This document shows, one piece after another, positions 5,982-13,492 of a DNA stretch of 19,479 bases. The position numbers and the translations under genes were made by a program. The DNA lies in assembly GCA_964348185.1 (NCBI GenBank), contig CAYGBW010000062.1:1-19479 (forward strand), in the 5' to 3' direction. The first letter of the stretch is position 1, and every line of letters begins with the position of its first letter. Origin of the DNA: CAYGBW01 sp964348185. GTDB lineage: Bacteria > Desulfobacterota > BSN033 > WVXP01. A model generated the notes under the pieces. The model made no database searches and was not told the origin of the DNA. It saw only the letters and a list, made by a program, of their open reading frames with translations.

Positions 5982-6848
5982 ATGAAAAGGAATCTATGGT
6001 TCACAGAGACCGTAAAAGATCAGATCGGGCAAATCGTTCGGGTTGGAGAGGTGCTTGCTTCCGAGAAGACGCCCTTTCAACAAATCGACGTTCTCGAGAC
6101 GGTTCAGTTCGGCCGTATCCTGGTTCTGGACGGTGCCATCAACGTCGGAGAAAAGGGTGAGTTCATTTACCATGAAATGCTCGCCCACGTCCCGTTGTTC
6201 GCCCATCCCCACGTTGAGACCGTTCTCGTCGTTGGCGGAGGAGATGGTGGGGTTGTTCGAGAGGCACTGAAACATCCGATCCGTCGGATCGATCTCGTCG
6301 AAATCGACCAAAGGGTCATCGAAATCAGTCGACAGTACTTTTCAGATGTGAGTTGTGGACTGGACGATCCGAGGGTCCATATCACGGTCGAGGATGGAGC
6401 ACGGTTTGTTGAGAATATCGAGGACACTTATGACGTCATCGTGGTCGATTCCACGGATCCGGTCGGTGTCGGCGCCCTTCTCTACCAGGAGGCTTTCTAC
6501 CGTCGTGTATTTCGAGCCTTGAAAAAGAACGGGATCGTAACGACTCAGTCAGAATCTCCCTTCTTTGATCAGGACATCATCAGAGACCTCTATCCGAGAC
6601 TCAGAAGGGTGTTCCCCCTGGTCCGCATGTACCTTGCTCCGGTACCCTTTTATCCAGGCGCATGCTGGAGCTTCGCATTCTGTTCGAAGGGGATCCATCC
6701 TGTGAAGGACTTCAAGCCCTCGGCGGATCTGATCCAGCAAGTCAAAACCCAGTACTATGATAAGCGGATCCATCAAGGAGCCTTTATTATCCCCCAGTGC
6801 ATCAGAGATCTGGTCGACCAGCGAGTGCCCAGAGGAGATTCCCTGTGA
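5982..6848 (+). CDS. speE: Spermidine synthase family aminopropyltransferase
   Basis: This 288-residue enzyme is expected to transfer the aminopropyl group of decarboxylated SAM to putrescine. It has an N-terminal beta-strand domain (about 1-60) and a Rossmann methyltransferase-like fold with VVGGGDGG (84-90). IDLVEIDQRVIEISRQ binds the nucleoside, and VDSTDPVG carries D156 and D159 at the catalytic and substrate positions. The conserved YHEML follows at 63-67. The substrate loop differs from the usual DGxxQxTExDEF: here it reads DGAINVGEKGEF, so Q, T and D are replaced. The tail motif YPGACWSFAFCSK also differs slightly from the usual form. The acceptor amine could therefore differ. It lies 248 bases after speD, a gap with a small hairpin (5746-5763) and no clear promoter. 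The ribosome site is GGGGAG. Confidence 0.92.
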   Translation: MKRNLWFTETVKDQIGQIVRVGEVLASEKTPFQQIDVLETVQFGRILVLDGAINVGEKGEFIYHEMLAHVPLFAHPHVETVLVVGGGDGGVVREALKHPIRRIDLVEIDQRVIEISRQYFSDVSCGLDDPRVHITVEDGARFVENIEDTYDVIVVDSTDPVGVGALLYQEAFYRRVFRALKKNGIVTTQSESPFFDQDIIRDLYPRLRRVFPLVRMYLAPVPFYPGACWSFAFCSKGIHPVKDFKPSADLIQQVKTQYYDKRIHQGAFIIPQCIRDLVDQRVPRGDSL

Positions 6849-7086
6849 GTAGGAGAAAGGTCCGAATTGGAAGGGACTCACCCACTCGTGCATTCCCCTG
6901 GGATTCAGCTGATGATGAGAAGATCATCGTCGAGTGCTTGAACTATGGAGAAGGATGGACTAAATTGAATCGGAAGGTTGTGTCCTGCACCTTGGCATCT
7001 TGCTTTGGGCGACCCTCTTACATCCGATTGGACACCTCTCACGTCGGTCAATGGGCAAAATCTTTGAAATTCCAGCAATTTTACTC

Positions 7087-7115
7087 TTGAAAAAAGATCG
7101 GGTTTGTGTTATTTG
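7087..7115 (+). promoter_or_regulatory. Candidate rpsB operon promoter
   Basis: TTGAAA (7087-7092), a 17-base spacer and TATTTG (7110-7115), preceded by TGT, make an extended -10 arrangement. The -10 itself is poor (3 of 6). The same TTGAAA-17-TGTTATTT pattern occurs before uppS, which raises confidence. The leader to the rpsB start would be about 87 bases. Confidence 0.4.
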
Positions 7116-7136
7116 AAGGAGTCCAAAACGATTAAA

Positions 7137-7168
7137 AACCTGCCAGCTGAGAGAGTCGTTGGCAGGTT
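7137..7168 (+). promoter_or_regulatory. rpsB leader hairpin, possible S2 autoregulatory element
   Basis: AACCTGCCA (7137-7145) and TGGCAGGTT (7160-7168) form a perfect 9-bp stem with a 14-base loop, 40 bases before the rpsB start. No T-run follows, so it is not a simple terminator. Ribosomal protein S2 is known to repress its own operon through the leader in other bacteria. This hairpin is a candidate site, by inference only. Confidence 0.4.
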
Positions 7169-7208
7169 CTAAACCCATCAAAGCAGAAAGGAGAAGACGG
7201 AAGGAAAA

Positions 7209-8078
7209 ATGATTCAAATAACGATGAAGGAACTCTTGGAGGCGGGCGTCCATTTTGGACACGAGACCAAACGTTGGGACCCCAAAATGAAACCGTATAT
7301 CTTTGGCGCGAGGGATGGTATCTACATTATCGACCTACAGAAGACGGTTCAGATGTTCAAAGAAGCCTATCAGTTTATCAGAGATGTTGCGGCAAAAGGG
7401 GAGCATATTCTCTTCGTTGGCACGAAAAGGCAGGCTCAGGAATCGATACGGGAAGAGGCGATCCGCTGCGACATGTTCTATATAAACCACCGCTGGTTGG
7501 GAGGAATGCTGACCAACTTCCGGACGATCAAAAAGAGTATCGACCGCCTCAATCGCCTCGAAACAATGAGAAACGAGGAAATATTCAATCTCCTCCCTAA
7601 AAAAGAGATCATGCAACTGGAAAAGGAAAAAAACCGCCTGGAAAAATCCCTTGGGGGAATCAAGACGATGGATCGTCTTCCAGGTGCTGTATTTATTGTT
7701 GATGCTAAAAAAGAAAGAATCGCTGTCAATGAAACGAAAAAAATAGGGATCCCCTCCGTGGGAATCGTGGATTCCAACTGCAACCCGGACGAAATCACCT
7801 ATCCGATTCCCGGAAACGACGATGCGATCAGGGCGATTCGACTGCTATCCTCGAAAATGGCCGATGCTGTCATCGAAGGGCGACAGGAATATGAGAGGCA
7901 ACTCCAACAACAGATGGAACAAGAGCCCACCCCTCCACCTACTGGAGAGGAAGCGTTGACAGGTATTCCCGTCGCCTCTGAGGCTGAGCCGGTAGCTGAG
8001 GAAGAAGGAAGTCCACGAACGACAGAAGTTGAAGCTGAAGAAACGCCCCTTGCACAGAGCTCGACAGAGGAGGAATAG
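7209..8078 (+). CDS. rpsB: 30S ribosomal protein S2
   Basis: S2 is a structural protein of the small ribosomal subunit. The N-terminus MIQITMKELLEAGVHFGHET and the later motifs YINHRWLGGMLTN and NPDEITYPIPGNDDAIR identify it clearly. The protein is 289 residues against about 240 in Escherichia coli. The excess is a C-terminal tail from about residue 235 that is acidic, low in complexity, and rich in E, P, A and T. The tail is probably disordered. The gene has a good ribosome site (AAGGAGAAG, with a second GGAAGG closer to the ATG). It heads the conserved rpsB-tsf-pyrH-frr operon, with tsf 11 bases downstream. Confidence 0.98.
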   Translation: MIQITMKELLEAGVHFGHETKRWDPKMKPYIFGARDGIYIIDLQKTVQMFKEAYQFIRDVAAKGEHILFVGTKRQAQESIREEAIRCDMFYINHRWLGGMLTNFRTIKKSIDRLNRLETMRNEEIFNLLPKKEIMQLEKEKNRLEKSLGGIKTMDRLPGAVFIVDAKKERIAVNETKKIGIPSVGIVDSNCNPDEITYPIPGNDDAIRAIRLLSSKMADAVIEGRQEYERQLQQQMEQEPTPPPTGEEALTGIPVASEAEPVAEEEGSPRTTEVEAEETPLAQSSTEEE

Positions 8079-8089
8079 GAGATAAGGAT

Positions 8090-8695
8090 ATGATCGAAGG
8101 AAACCTCGTGAAGGAACTCCGGCAGCGAACCAGTGCCGGCATCATGGATTGCAAAAAAGCGCTGGAGGAGACGGAGGGAAACCTGGAAAAGGCCATCGAC
8201 TACCTGAGGGAAAAGGGGCTGGGCAAAGCGGCTAAGAAATCGGGGAGAATCACGAAGGAAGGGGCGGTGGGATCGTACATCCATGGTGGAGGGAAGATCG
8301 GGGTCCTCGTTGAGCTCAACTGTGAAACCGACTTTGTCGCCAGAACAGAAGAGTTTCAAGGCCTGGTGAAGGACACGGCCATGCAGATTGCAGCGGCCCA
8401 TCCCATCTACATCAATCGGGATAAGGTCCCCGTAGAAGTGATCGAAAAGGAGAGACAGATCTTTCGGACCCAGGCGATTGAGTCTGGAAAACCCGAAAAG
8501 GCCATCGATCGAATCGTGGAAGGTCGCATGGAGAAGTTTTTCTCTGAGGTCTGTCTTCTTGATCAGCCCTTTATCAAAGATCCCAGCATAACCATCCAAG
8601 AGGTTCTCACCTCAGCGATCGCACGGATAGGCGAGAACATCTCCATCAGAAGGTTCGCTCGGTATCAACTTGGCGAGGCCCTTGACGGTGAATGA
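8090..8695 (+). CDS. tsf: Translation elongation factor Ts (short form)
   Basis: EF-Ts exchanges GDP for GTP on EF-Tu. The UBA-like N-terminal domain (1-50) reads LRQRTSAGIMDCKKALEET. The EF-Tu contact motif TDFV lies at residues 80-83 in LNCETDFVARTEEF. The C-terminal half has the expected EVLTSAIARIGENISIRRF. At 201 residues it is the short form with a single core subdomain, as in Thermus and Thermotoga, rather than the roughly 283-residue E. coli form. Its TGA stop overlaps the ATG of pyrH (ATGA), suggesting coupled translation. Confidence 0.98.
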   Translation: MIEGNLVKELRQRTSAGIMDCKKALEETEGNLEKAIDYLREKGLGKAAKKSGRITKEGAVGSYIHGGGKIGVLVELNCETDFVARTEEFQGLVKDTAMQIAAAHPIYINRDKVPVEVIEKERQIFRTQAIESGKPEKAIDRIVEGRMEKFFSEVCLLDQPFIKDPSITIQEVLTSAIARIGENISIRRFARYQLGEALDGE

Positions 8696-9417
8696 AGACA
8701 TTGGGAGAGGCCAGGTATAGGAGAGTTCTGCTGAAAATCAGCGGAGAGGCTCTGGCGGAAGCGGGCCAGTCTGGAATTAGCCCCAAGGTGACCGAAGTCC
8801 TCGCCCAGGATATCAAAGAAGTTACAGACCTGGGAGTGCAACTGGCCATGATGGTCGGGGGGGGGAACATCTTTCGGGGAGTTTCAGCTCGTGCCCGGGG
8901 GATGGATCGTGTATCGGCCGACTATATGGGGATGCTTGCCACGGTGATCAACAGCCTCGCCGTCCAGGACATCCTGGAAAAGATGGGCGTCTCAACCCGT
9001 GTCCAATCGGCTATCAAGATGGAGGAATTGGCCGAACCCTTTATCCGGAGGCGCGCCATCAGGCATTTGGAAAAAAATCGTGTCGTGATCTTTGCGGGGG
9101 GCACGGGGAATCCTTATTTTAGTACAGATACCGCTGCTTCCCTGCGGGCTATGGAGATTCATGCCGAAGTGATCTTAAAGGGAACCAAGGTGGATGGGGT
9201 GTACGACGTTGACCCCATGAAAAACACCCAGGCCCGGAAGTTCGATGAACTGACCTATATCGAAGTCTTGAAGCGAAAACTCAAAGTCATGGATTCAACC
9301 GCCATTTCCCTCTGTATGGACAATGGGCTACCGATCATCGTGTTCAATCTAACCAAGAGGGGTAACATGAAGGGGGCTATCCTGGGTAGAAAGGTGGGGA
9401 CCATAATCAAAGGGTAG
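8692..9417 (+). CDS. pyrH: Uridylate kinase
   Basis: UMP kinase phosphorylates UMP to UDP in pyrimidine biosynthesis. It is a hexameric bacterial enzyme of the amino acid kinase fold. The 241-residue protein shows VLLKISGEAL near the N-terminus, the glycine loop MMVGGGNIFRG, and GGTGNPYFSTDTAA. It also has VDGVYDVDP and the C-terminal PIIVFNLTKRGNMKGA. Length is normal. The ATG at 8692 shares ATGA with the tsf stop, and frr begins 4 bases after the pyrH stop. Confidence 0.98.
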   Translation: MKTLGEARYRRVLLKISGEALAEAGQSGISPKVTEVLAQDIKEVTDLGVQLAMMVGGGNIFRGVSARARGMDRVSADYMGMLATVINSLAVQDILEKMGVSTRVQSAIKMEELAEPFIRRRAIRHLEKNRVVIFAGGTGNPYFSTDTAASLRAMEIHAEVILKGTKVDGVYDVDPMKNTQARKFDELTYIEVLKRKLKVMDSTAISLCMDNGLPIIVFNLTKRGNMKGAILGRKVGTIIKG

Positions 9418-9421
9418 AACA

Positions 9422-9979
9422 ATGAGCGATGAGGACCTGAAAGAGTTCAGGGAAAAGATGGCTAAAACGCTGGCCTCAATTCAAAACGATCTGAACAAGA
9501 TTCGAACGGGGAGGGCGTCCCTTGCTATTCTGGATGGTATCCGCGTGGACTACTACGGAACCTCAACCCCCATCAACCAGGTTGCTACGATGGCCATCCC
9601 GGAAAGCCGTCTCATCACCATCAAACCTTGGGATGGGAGTCTCATTGGGGAGATTGAGAAGGCGATTCTTAAATCGGAGCTGGGTATCACACCGGCTAAC
9701 GATGGGAAGACTATCCGGATAGCCATTCCGAAGTTAACAGAGGAAAGAAGGAAAGAACTTGTGAAGCTGGTCCAGAGAAAAGGGGAGGAGGGGAAGATTG
9801 CCATCAGGAACATTCGAAGGGAAGCCAACGATTGGTACAAATCCCTGGAAAAGGAGAAAGAGATATCCCAGGACGAGCTCCATCGGAGTCTAGAAGAGGT
9901 TCAGGAACTGACCAACGAATTCATCAAGAAAATCGATGAGATTCTCGACGCAAAAGAGAAAGAAGTCCTTGAAATCTGA
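9422..9979 (+). CDS. frr: Ribosome recycling factor
   Basis: RRF splits post-termination ribosomes together with EF-G. The 185-residue protein has the usual length and the family motifs: KIRTGRASLAILDGIRVDYYG, then PLNQVAT-like PINQVATMAIPESR, then GSLIGEIEKAILKSELGITPANDGK. The last third is a charged three-helix region with RRKELVKLVQRKGEEGKIAI and IRREANDWYK. It is the last gene before the strong terminator at 10026-10055. Confidence 0.98.
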   Translation: MSDEDLKEFREKMAKTLASIQNDLNKIRTGRASLAILDGIRVDYYGTSTPINQVATMAIPESRLITIKPWDGSLIGEIEKAILKSELGITPANDGKTIRIAIPKLTEERRKELVKLVQRKGEEGKIAIRNIRREANDWYKSLEKEKEISQDELHRSLEEVQELTNEFIKKIDEILDAKEKEVLEI

Positions 9980-10025
9980 GATGTGAACCATCGTCTGAGA
10001 GCAATGAATGGGTTCTCCAGTTATG

Positions 10026-10055
10026 GGCCCGTCCCTGGGACGGACCTATTTTTTT
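10026..10055 (+). terminator. Rho-independent terminator after frr
   Basis: GGCCCGTCC and GGACGGACC form a 9-bp stem with one mismatch and a CTG loop. It is followed by TA and seven T residues (10049-10055). It ends the rpsB-tsf-pyrH-frr unit 46 bases after the frr stop. Confidence 0.9.
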
Positions 10056-10119
10056 GGTTCATTGGCAGACACCGGGCGAAGACGCCAAGAATCGGAGTGG
10101 AGTTACACCCATCGGTCCC

Positions 10120-10148
10120 TTGAAAAACGTGATTTGGAGTGTTATTTT
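10120..10148 (+). promoter_or_regulatory. Candidate promoter for uppS-cdsA-dxr
   Basis: TTGAAA (10120-10125), 17 bases and TATTTT (10143-10148) with TGT directly before the -10. It lies just after a strong terminator, so a promoter is needed here. The architecture matches the rpsB promoter. Confidence 0.55.
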
Positions 10149-10295
10149 GGGGTGTTAATCAGATGTTTTCGTCGTGTTGCGCGTCGTTGAAATCATCGGT
10201 TTTTCGATTACCATTGATTTATCCCATCCCCTCGGGGAGAAGCTCCTCGGCTCTCCTTCCCTCATCTTCTCCTCCTGCGGAAAAGGGTGACCGCT

Positions 10296-11042
10296 ATGGC
10301 CGATGTCAAAACAGAAAGGTTGGATTCGAGTAGACTTCCCAGGCATGTGGCCATTATTATGGACGGAAATGGTCGTTGGGCGAAGGAGAAATCGCTTAAA
10401 CGAATCAACGGCCATATCAAGGGGGTCGACGCTGTGCGCGCCGTTGTCACGGCCTCCCGGGAAATTGGCATCAGATATCTCACCCTCTACGCCTTTTCTA
10501 TGGAAAACTGGAAGCGACCCAGGGGGGAAGTCGAGGCGCTGATGGATCTTCTCTATGACTATCTGATCAGAGAGCTGGAAGAGATGTTGGAGAACGACAT
10601 TCGTCTCAACGCCATCGGAGAGTTAGAGACCCTTCCCCAGAGGGTGTATGAAAGACTGTTGACGACCGTGAAAGAGACAAGCCATTGTCAGGGCATGACC
10701 CTGACGCTGGCTCTGAGTTACGGGGGCCGAGCGGAGATTGTTCATGCGGTGAATTCGATCATCTCCGATCTTGAAAACAAAAAAATCACCCGGGAATCGG
10801 TGAGTGTTGATTCCTTTTCATCGTATCTTTGGACGGGAGACCTTCCTGACCCGGACCTTCTTATCCGCACGAGCGGAGAATTTCGGATCAGCAATTTCCT
10901 ACTCTGGCAGATGGCCTACACTGAAATCTATGTAACAGAAACCCTTTGGCCAGATTTTGGAAAGAAGCAACTGCTGGAGGCGATTCTGGACTACCAGACC
11001 AGAGAGAGGCGGTTTGGTCTCACAAGCGAACAATTGCCCTGA
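10296..11042 (+). CDS. uppS: Undecaprenyl diphosphate synthase (cis-prenyltransferase)
   Basis: UppS condenses isopentenyl diphosphate onto farnesyl diphosphate to make the C55 carrier lipid for peptidoglycan and surface polysaccharides. The motif HVAIIMDGNGRWAKEK carries the catalytic D23. Further motifs are TLYAFSMENWKRP, LSYGGRAEIVHAV, and the C-terminal DLLIRTSGEFRISNFLLWQ with AYTEIYVTETLWPDF. Length is 248 residues. I chose the ATG at 10296 because AAGGGTGACC, close to the full anti-Shine-Dalgarno complement, lies at the right distance. The GTG at 10287 is part of that ribosome site. cdsA follows after 57 bases. Confidence 0.96.
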   Translation: MADVKTERLDSSRLPRHVAIIMDGNGRWAKEKSLKRINGHIKGVDAVRAVVTASREIGIRYLTLYAFSMENWKRPRGEVEALMDLLYDYLIRELEEMLENDIRLNAIGELETLPQRVYERLLTTVKETSHCQGMTLTLALSYGGRAEIVHAVNSIISDLENKKITRESVSVDSFSSYLWTGDLPDPDLLIRTSGEFRISNFLLWQMAYTEIYVTETLWPDFGKKQLLEAILDYQTRERRFGLTSEQLP

Positions 11043-11099
11043 AGACCCAACACCGGGTAGACCGTACAACCCGAAAGGGCTCTCCAACGAAAATGGGAG

Positions 11100-11906
11100 G
11101 TGAAGGCTATTCTCAAAAGAGTACTGACAGGCCTTGTTGGCGGTCCTCTCATTGTTCTTTTGATCGCCTTCGGCCAGGAAGTAGGACTTCTCCTTCTCAT
11201 TCTCACCGCCACAACCCTCGGCCTCTTTGAGTTCTACAGGCTCACCCTCCCGGAAAGTCGGCTGGGGGAGAGACTCGTGGGAATAGGCCTTGGGCTTTGC
11301 TTTCCCCTCGGTGCCCACTTCACGCACGAGACAACTGTACCCGCACTCATGGCAGTGACTGTTATCGTTCTCTTTTTCATCTCTATTGCAAAGCCTGGAA
11401 ACTTCAGGGGCGTAACCTCTCGAATGGCGGTGACCCTGCTTGGGATCGTTTACGTCGGCTTCCTCTTGTCCCATATCCTCCTTGTGAGGAAACAGCCCCT
11501 GGGCACTCAGTGGGTTTTCTTTCTGCTGATTACGGTCTGGGCGGGCGACACCTCTGCCTATTTTACAGGAACCCTTATTGGAAAGCACAAGCTCTATCCC
11601 AGAATAAGCCCCAAAAAGAGCGTGGAGGGCCTCTTGGGGGGTATCACAGGATCTATCGGCGGGGCCCTGCTTTTCTGGAGGTTTTTTTTCACGGACCTGG
11701 GTTGGAGCCAGGCCTTGATTCTGGCTTTTTTCATCATGATCCTGGGACAACTGGGGGACTTTGGAGAGTCCATGATCAAAAGGTCTGCGAATGTCAAGGA
11801 CTCGAGTCGATTGATCCCGGGGCATGGAGGAATCCTCGATAGGCTCGATAGCTTTCTTTTTTCAGCCCCCTTTCTCTACTATTATGTGCAATGGCTCAAT
11901 AGATAG
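11100..11906 (+). CDS. cdsA: Phosphatidate cytidylyltransferase
   Basis: CdsA makes CDP-diacylglycerol from phosphatidate and CTP, the precursor for all phospholipids here, and feeds pssA downstream. The 268-residue integral membrane protein has multiple hydrophobic segments. Its C-terminal signature is SMIKRSANVKDSSRLIPGHG followed by GILDRLD, matching the CDS family pattern. The start is a GTG at 11100, the only ATG/GTG/TTG in frame after the upstream stop at 11058-11060. The purine-rich GGGAG lies almost against the start codon, so initiation may be weak or coupled to uppS. Confidence 0.95.
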   Translation: MKAILKRVLTGLVGGPLIVLLIAFGQEVGLLLLILTATTLGLFEFYRLTLPESRLGERLVGIGLGLCFPLGAHFTHETTVPALMAVTVIVLFFISIAKPGNFRGVTSRMAVTLLGIVYVGFLLSHILLVRKQPLGTQWVFFLLITVWAGDTSAYFTGTLIGKHKLYPRISPKKSVEGLLGGITGSIGGALLFWRFFFTDLGWSQALILAFFIMILGQLGDFGESMIKRSANVKDSSRLIPGHGGILDRLDSFLFSAPFLYYYVQWLNR

Positions 11907-12007
11907 ATGGTGCCCGCCACCCGAAAATTCTCTTTCATGCCGAAGATATTGCAAAAAACCTGAGGCGACCCACCGCTGTTGGGAACGATCAAAGGGAGGT
12001 CGAAAGG

Positions 12008-13162
12008 ATGAAAAAACTATCGATCTTGGGTTCTACCGGATCCATAGGGGTCCAAACCCTGGATATCGTGGGAAGGTTTGGGGACCGATTTGAAATCGTT
12101 GCCCTGGGCGCGGGGAGGAATATCGATCTACTGAAGAAGCAGACGATCCGGTTTAGACCTCAGGTTGTTTCGGTTCTCACCGAAGAGTCCGCCCATGTGC
12201 TCTCGAGAGAGCTACCGGATCCTCCTGAAATCGTTCACGGGATTGAGGGATTGATTCGGGTTGCTACCCTGGAGGAGGCCAATCTGGTGGTTTCGGCCCT
12301 TGTTGGAGCGGTAGGGCTGGTCCCCACCCTCTCTGCCATAAAGGCAGGAAAGAACATCGCCCTGGCCAACAAAGAATCCCTGGTGATGGGCGGCAAGATC
12401 GTCATAGAGGAAGCAGGCAAGAGGGGTGTGGCCATCCTTCCGGTCGACAGTGAGCACTCCGCCATTTTCCAATCCATGGAAGGCCATCAGAAAAAAGATG
12501 TCCACCGCATCATCCTGACAGCATCTGGGGGACCCTTTCTCCATTATTCCCTTGACAGACTCCGGAATGTCACGGCCGCAGAAGCCCTGAAACACCCCCG
12601 CTGGGAGATGGGGAGAAAGGTAACCATTGATTCAGCCACCCTCATGAACAAGGGTCTTGAGATCATTGAGGCACACTGGCTGTTCAATATACCCATCGAG
12701 AGGATCGATGTTCAGATTCATCCCCAGAGCGTCATTCACTCCATGGTGGAATACGTCGACGGATCGATCGTAGCCCAAATGGGAATTGCCGACATGCGCA
12801 TCCCCATTTCTTACGCCCTCTCCTACCCGGACAGGCTGAATCTGAAACTTCCGTCTCTCGATCTTTTCCAGGTCGGAGAATTGACGTTTTTTCCGCCAGA
12901 TAGAAGCCGGTTCCCGTCTCTGGAATTGGCAACCCGAGCCATTACCGTTGGAGAAACCATGCCGGCGGTTCTCAATGCCGCCAACGAACTCGCTGTCTAT
13001 GCTTATTTGAGGGGTGAACTGAAATTCACCGAGATTCCCGAGGTGGTCGAGGCGGTTACGAAAGTCCACCCGGTGCAGGAGGTTCAAACCATCGACGACG
13101 TCCTCAAAGCTGATCAATCCGCTAGGGAAAAGACCAGGGAGATCCTGGAACAGGGACTCTAG
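12008..13162 (+). CDS. dxr: 1-deoxy-D-xylulose 5-phosphate reductoisomerase
   Basis: Dxr converts DXP to MEP with NADPH, the committed step of the MEP isoprenoid pathway, which supplies UppS. The N-terminal NADPH motif is LGSTGSIGVQTLDIV. Further motifs are NIALANKESLVMGG and LPVDSEHSAIFQ, with metal ligands D147 and E149. LTASGGPF follows, then HPRWEMGRKVTIDSATLMNK with E218 just after it, then PQSVIHSMVEYVDGS. Length is 384 residues, close to the family norm. A strong ribosome site (AAGGGAGGTCGAAAGG) precedes the ATG. It follows cdsA by 101 bases with no terminator seen between them. Confidence 0.98.
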   Translation: MKKLSILGSTGSIGVQTLDIVGRFGDRFEIVALGAGRNIDLLKKQTIRFRPQVVSVLTEESAHVLSRELPDPPEIVHGIEGLIRVATLEEANLVVSALVGAVGLVPTLSAIKAGKNIALANKESLVMGGKIVIEEAGKRGVAILPVDSEHSAIFQSMEGHQKKDVHRIILTASGGPFLHYSLDRLRNVTAAEALKHPRWEMGRKVTIDSATLMNKGLEIIEAHWLFNIPIERIDVQIHPQSVIHSMVEYVDGSIVAQMGIADMRIPISYALSYPDRLNLKLPSLDLFQVGELTFFPPDRSRFPSLELATRAITVGETMPAVLNAANELAVYAYLRGELKFTEIPEVVEAVTKVHPVQEVQTIDDVLKADQSAREKTREILEQGL

Positions 13163-13492
13163 CGCCTTTCAATCGCGGATCGGGAATTCTTTACGCCACA
13201 GACGTGGTCTTGGAGACCTATCCTTAACCAAAGAGCAGGAATCACTTCTCAACAGGGTCTCCCTATCGGATCAGGGCGTCGGCACGGATTCTGTCGATCG
13301 GGGAGAAGAGAGGCTTTGCTCGGTCTTGAACGAGACCCCGGAATGGGAACCTCGAGTTGCCCGGAAACTGAAAAAAGGGTATGATATTTAGATGGTTTTT
13401 CCCTCACCTTTCATTTGAAAATGAACTGAACCGCTGCCGGGTAGCAGTCAAAATCCACTAGATTCACCAAGCGGAGTAGGAGAATATCGAAA
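13163..13492 (+). other. Intergenic interval between dxr and rseP
   Basis: There is no intact gene. It contains an open frame without a start (13203-13391, described separately) and a 16-base palindrome, TTCATTTGAAAATGAA (13410-13425), with 7-bp arms that could be an operator. A clear rseP promoter is not visible. Confidence 0.45.
13203..13391 (+). pseudogene. Start-less open frame resembling the C-terminus of FlgM (possible remnant)
   Basis: The plus-strand frame is open through this stretch and ends at TAG 13389-13391, but has no ATG, GTG or TTG. Its end contains NRVSLSDQG, then LNETPEWEPRVARKLKKGYD, then I and the stop. This resembles the end of FlgM, the anti-sigma-28 factor: a VSLS motif, then a helix of the type PEVR-x-EKV-x-LK, then GxYxI. 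If real, it is a decayed gene that lost its N-terminus and a few residues of the last helix. The match is from memory of the family pattern, and no flagellar genes are nearby. Confidence 0.25.

Larger units (their letters stand above)
6849..7208 (+). other. Intergenic interval between speE and rpsB with the rpsB promoter and leader
   Basis: There is no supported coding sequence. A small hairpin (GATGAT...ATCATC, near 6911-6929) follows speE but lacks a T-run, so the speE terminator is unclear. The second half holds the candidate rpsB promoter (7087-7115) and a leader hairpin (7137-7168). Confidence 0.5.
9980..10295 (+). other. Intergenic interval between frr and uppS
   Basis: There is no supported gene. 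It holds the frr terminator (10026-10055), the candidate uppS promoter (10120-10148), and an approximately 140-base leader with GC-rich stretches near 10228-10255. Together these split the conserved gene cluster into two transcription units. Confidence 0.55.

Noticed and set aside
7799..8599. Minus-strand ORF of 266 codons
   Set aside because: It is antisense to the rpsB tail and tsf and has a Ser-rich translation mirroring the acidic tail. There is no independent support.
10899..11825. Minus-strand ORF of 308 codons
   Set aside because: It is antisense to uppS and cdsA, both clearly identified. The translation is low in hydrophobic core and rich in Q, E and K, typical of a shadow of a membrane protein gene.
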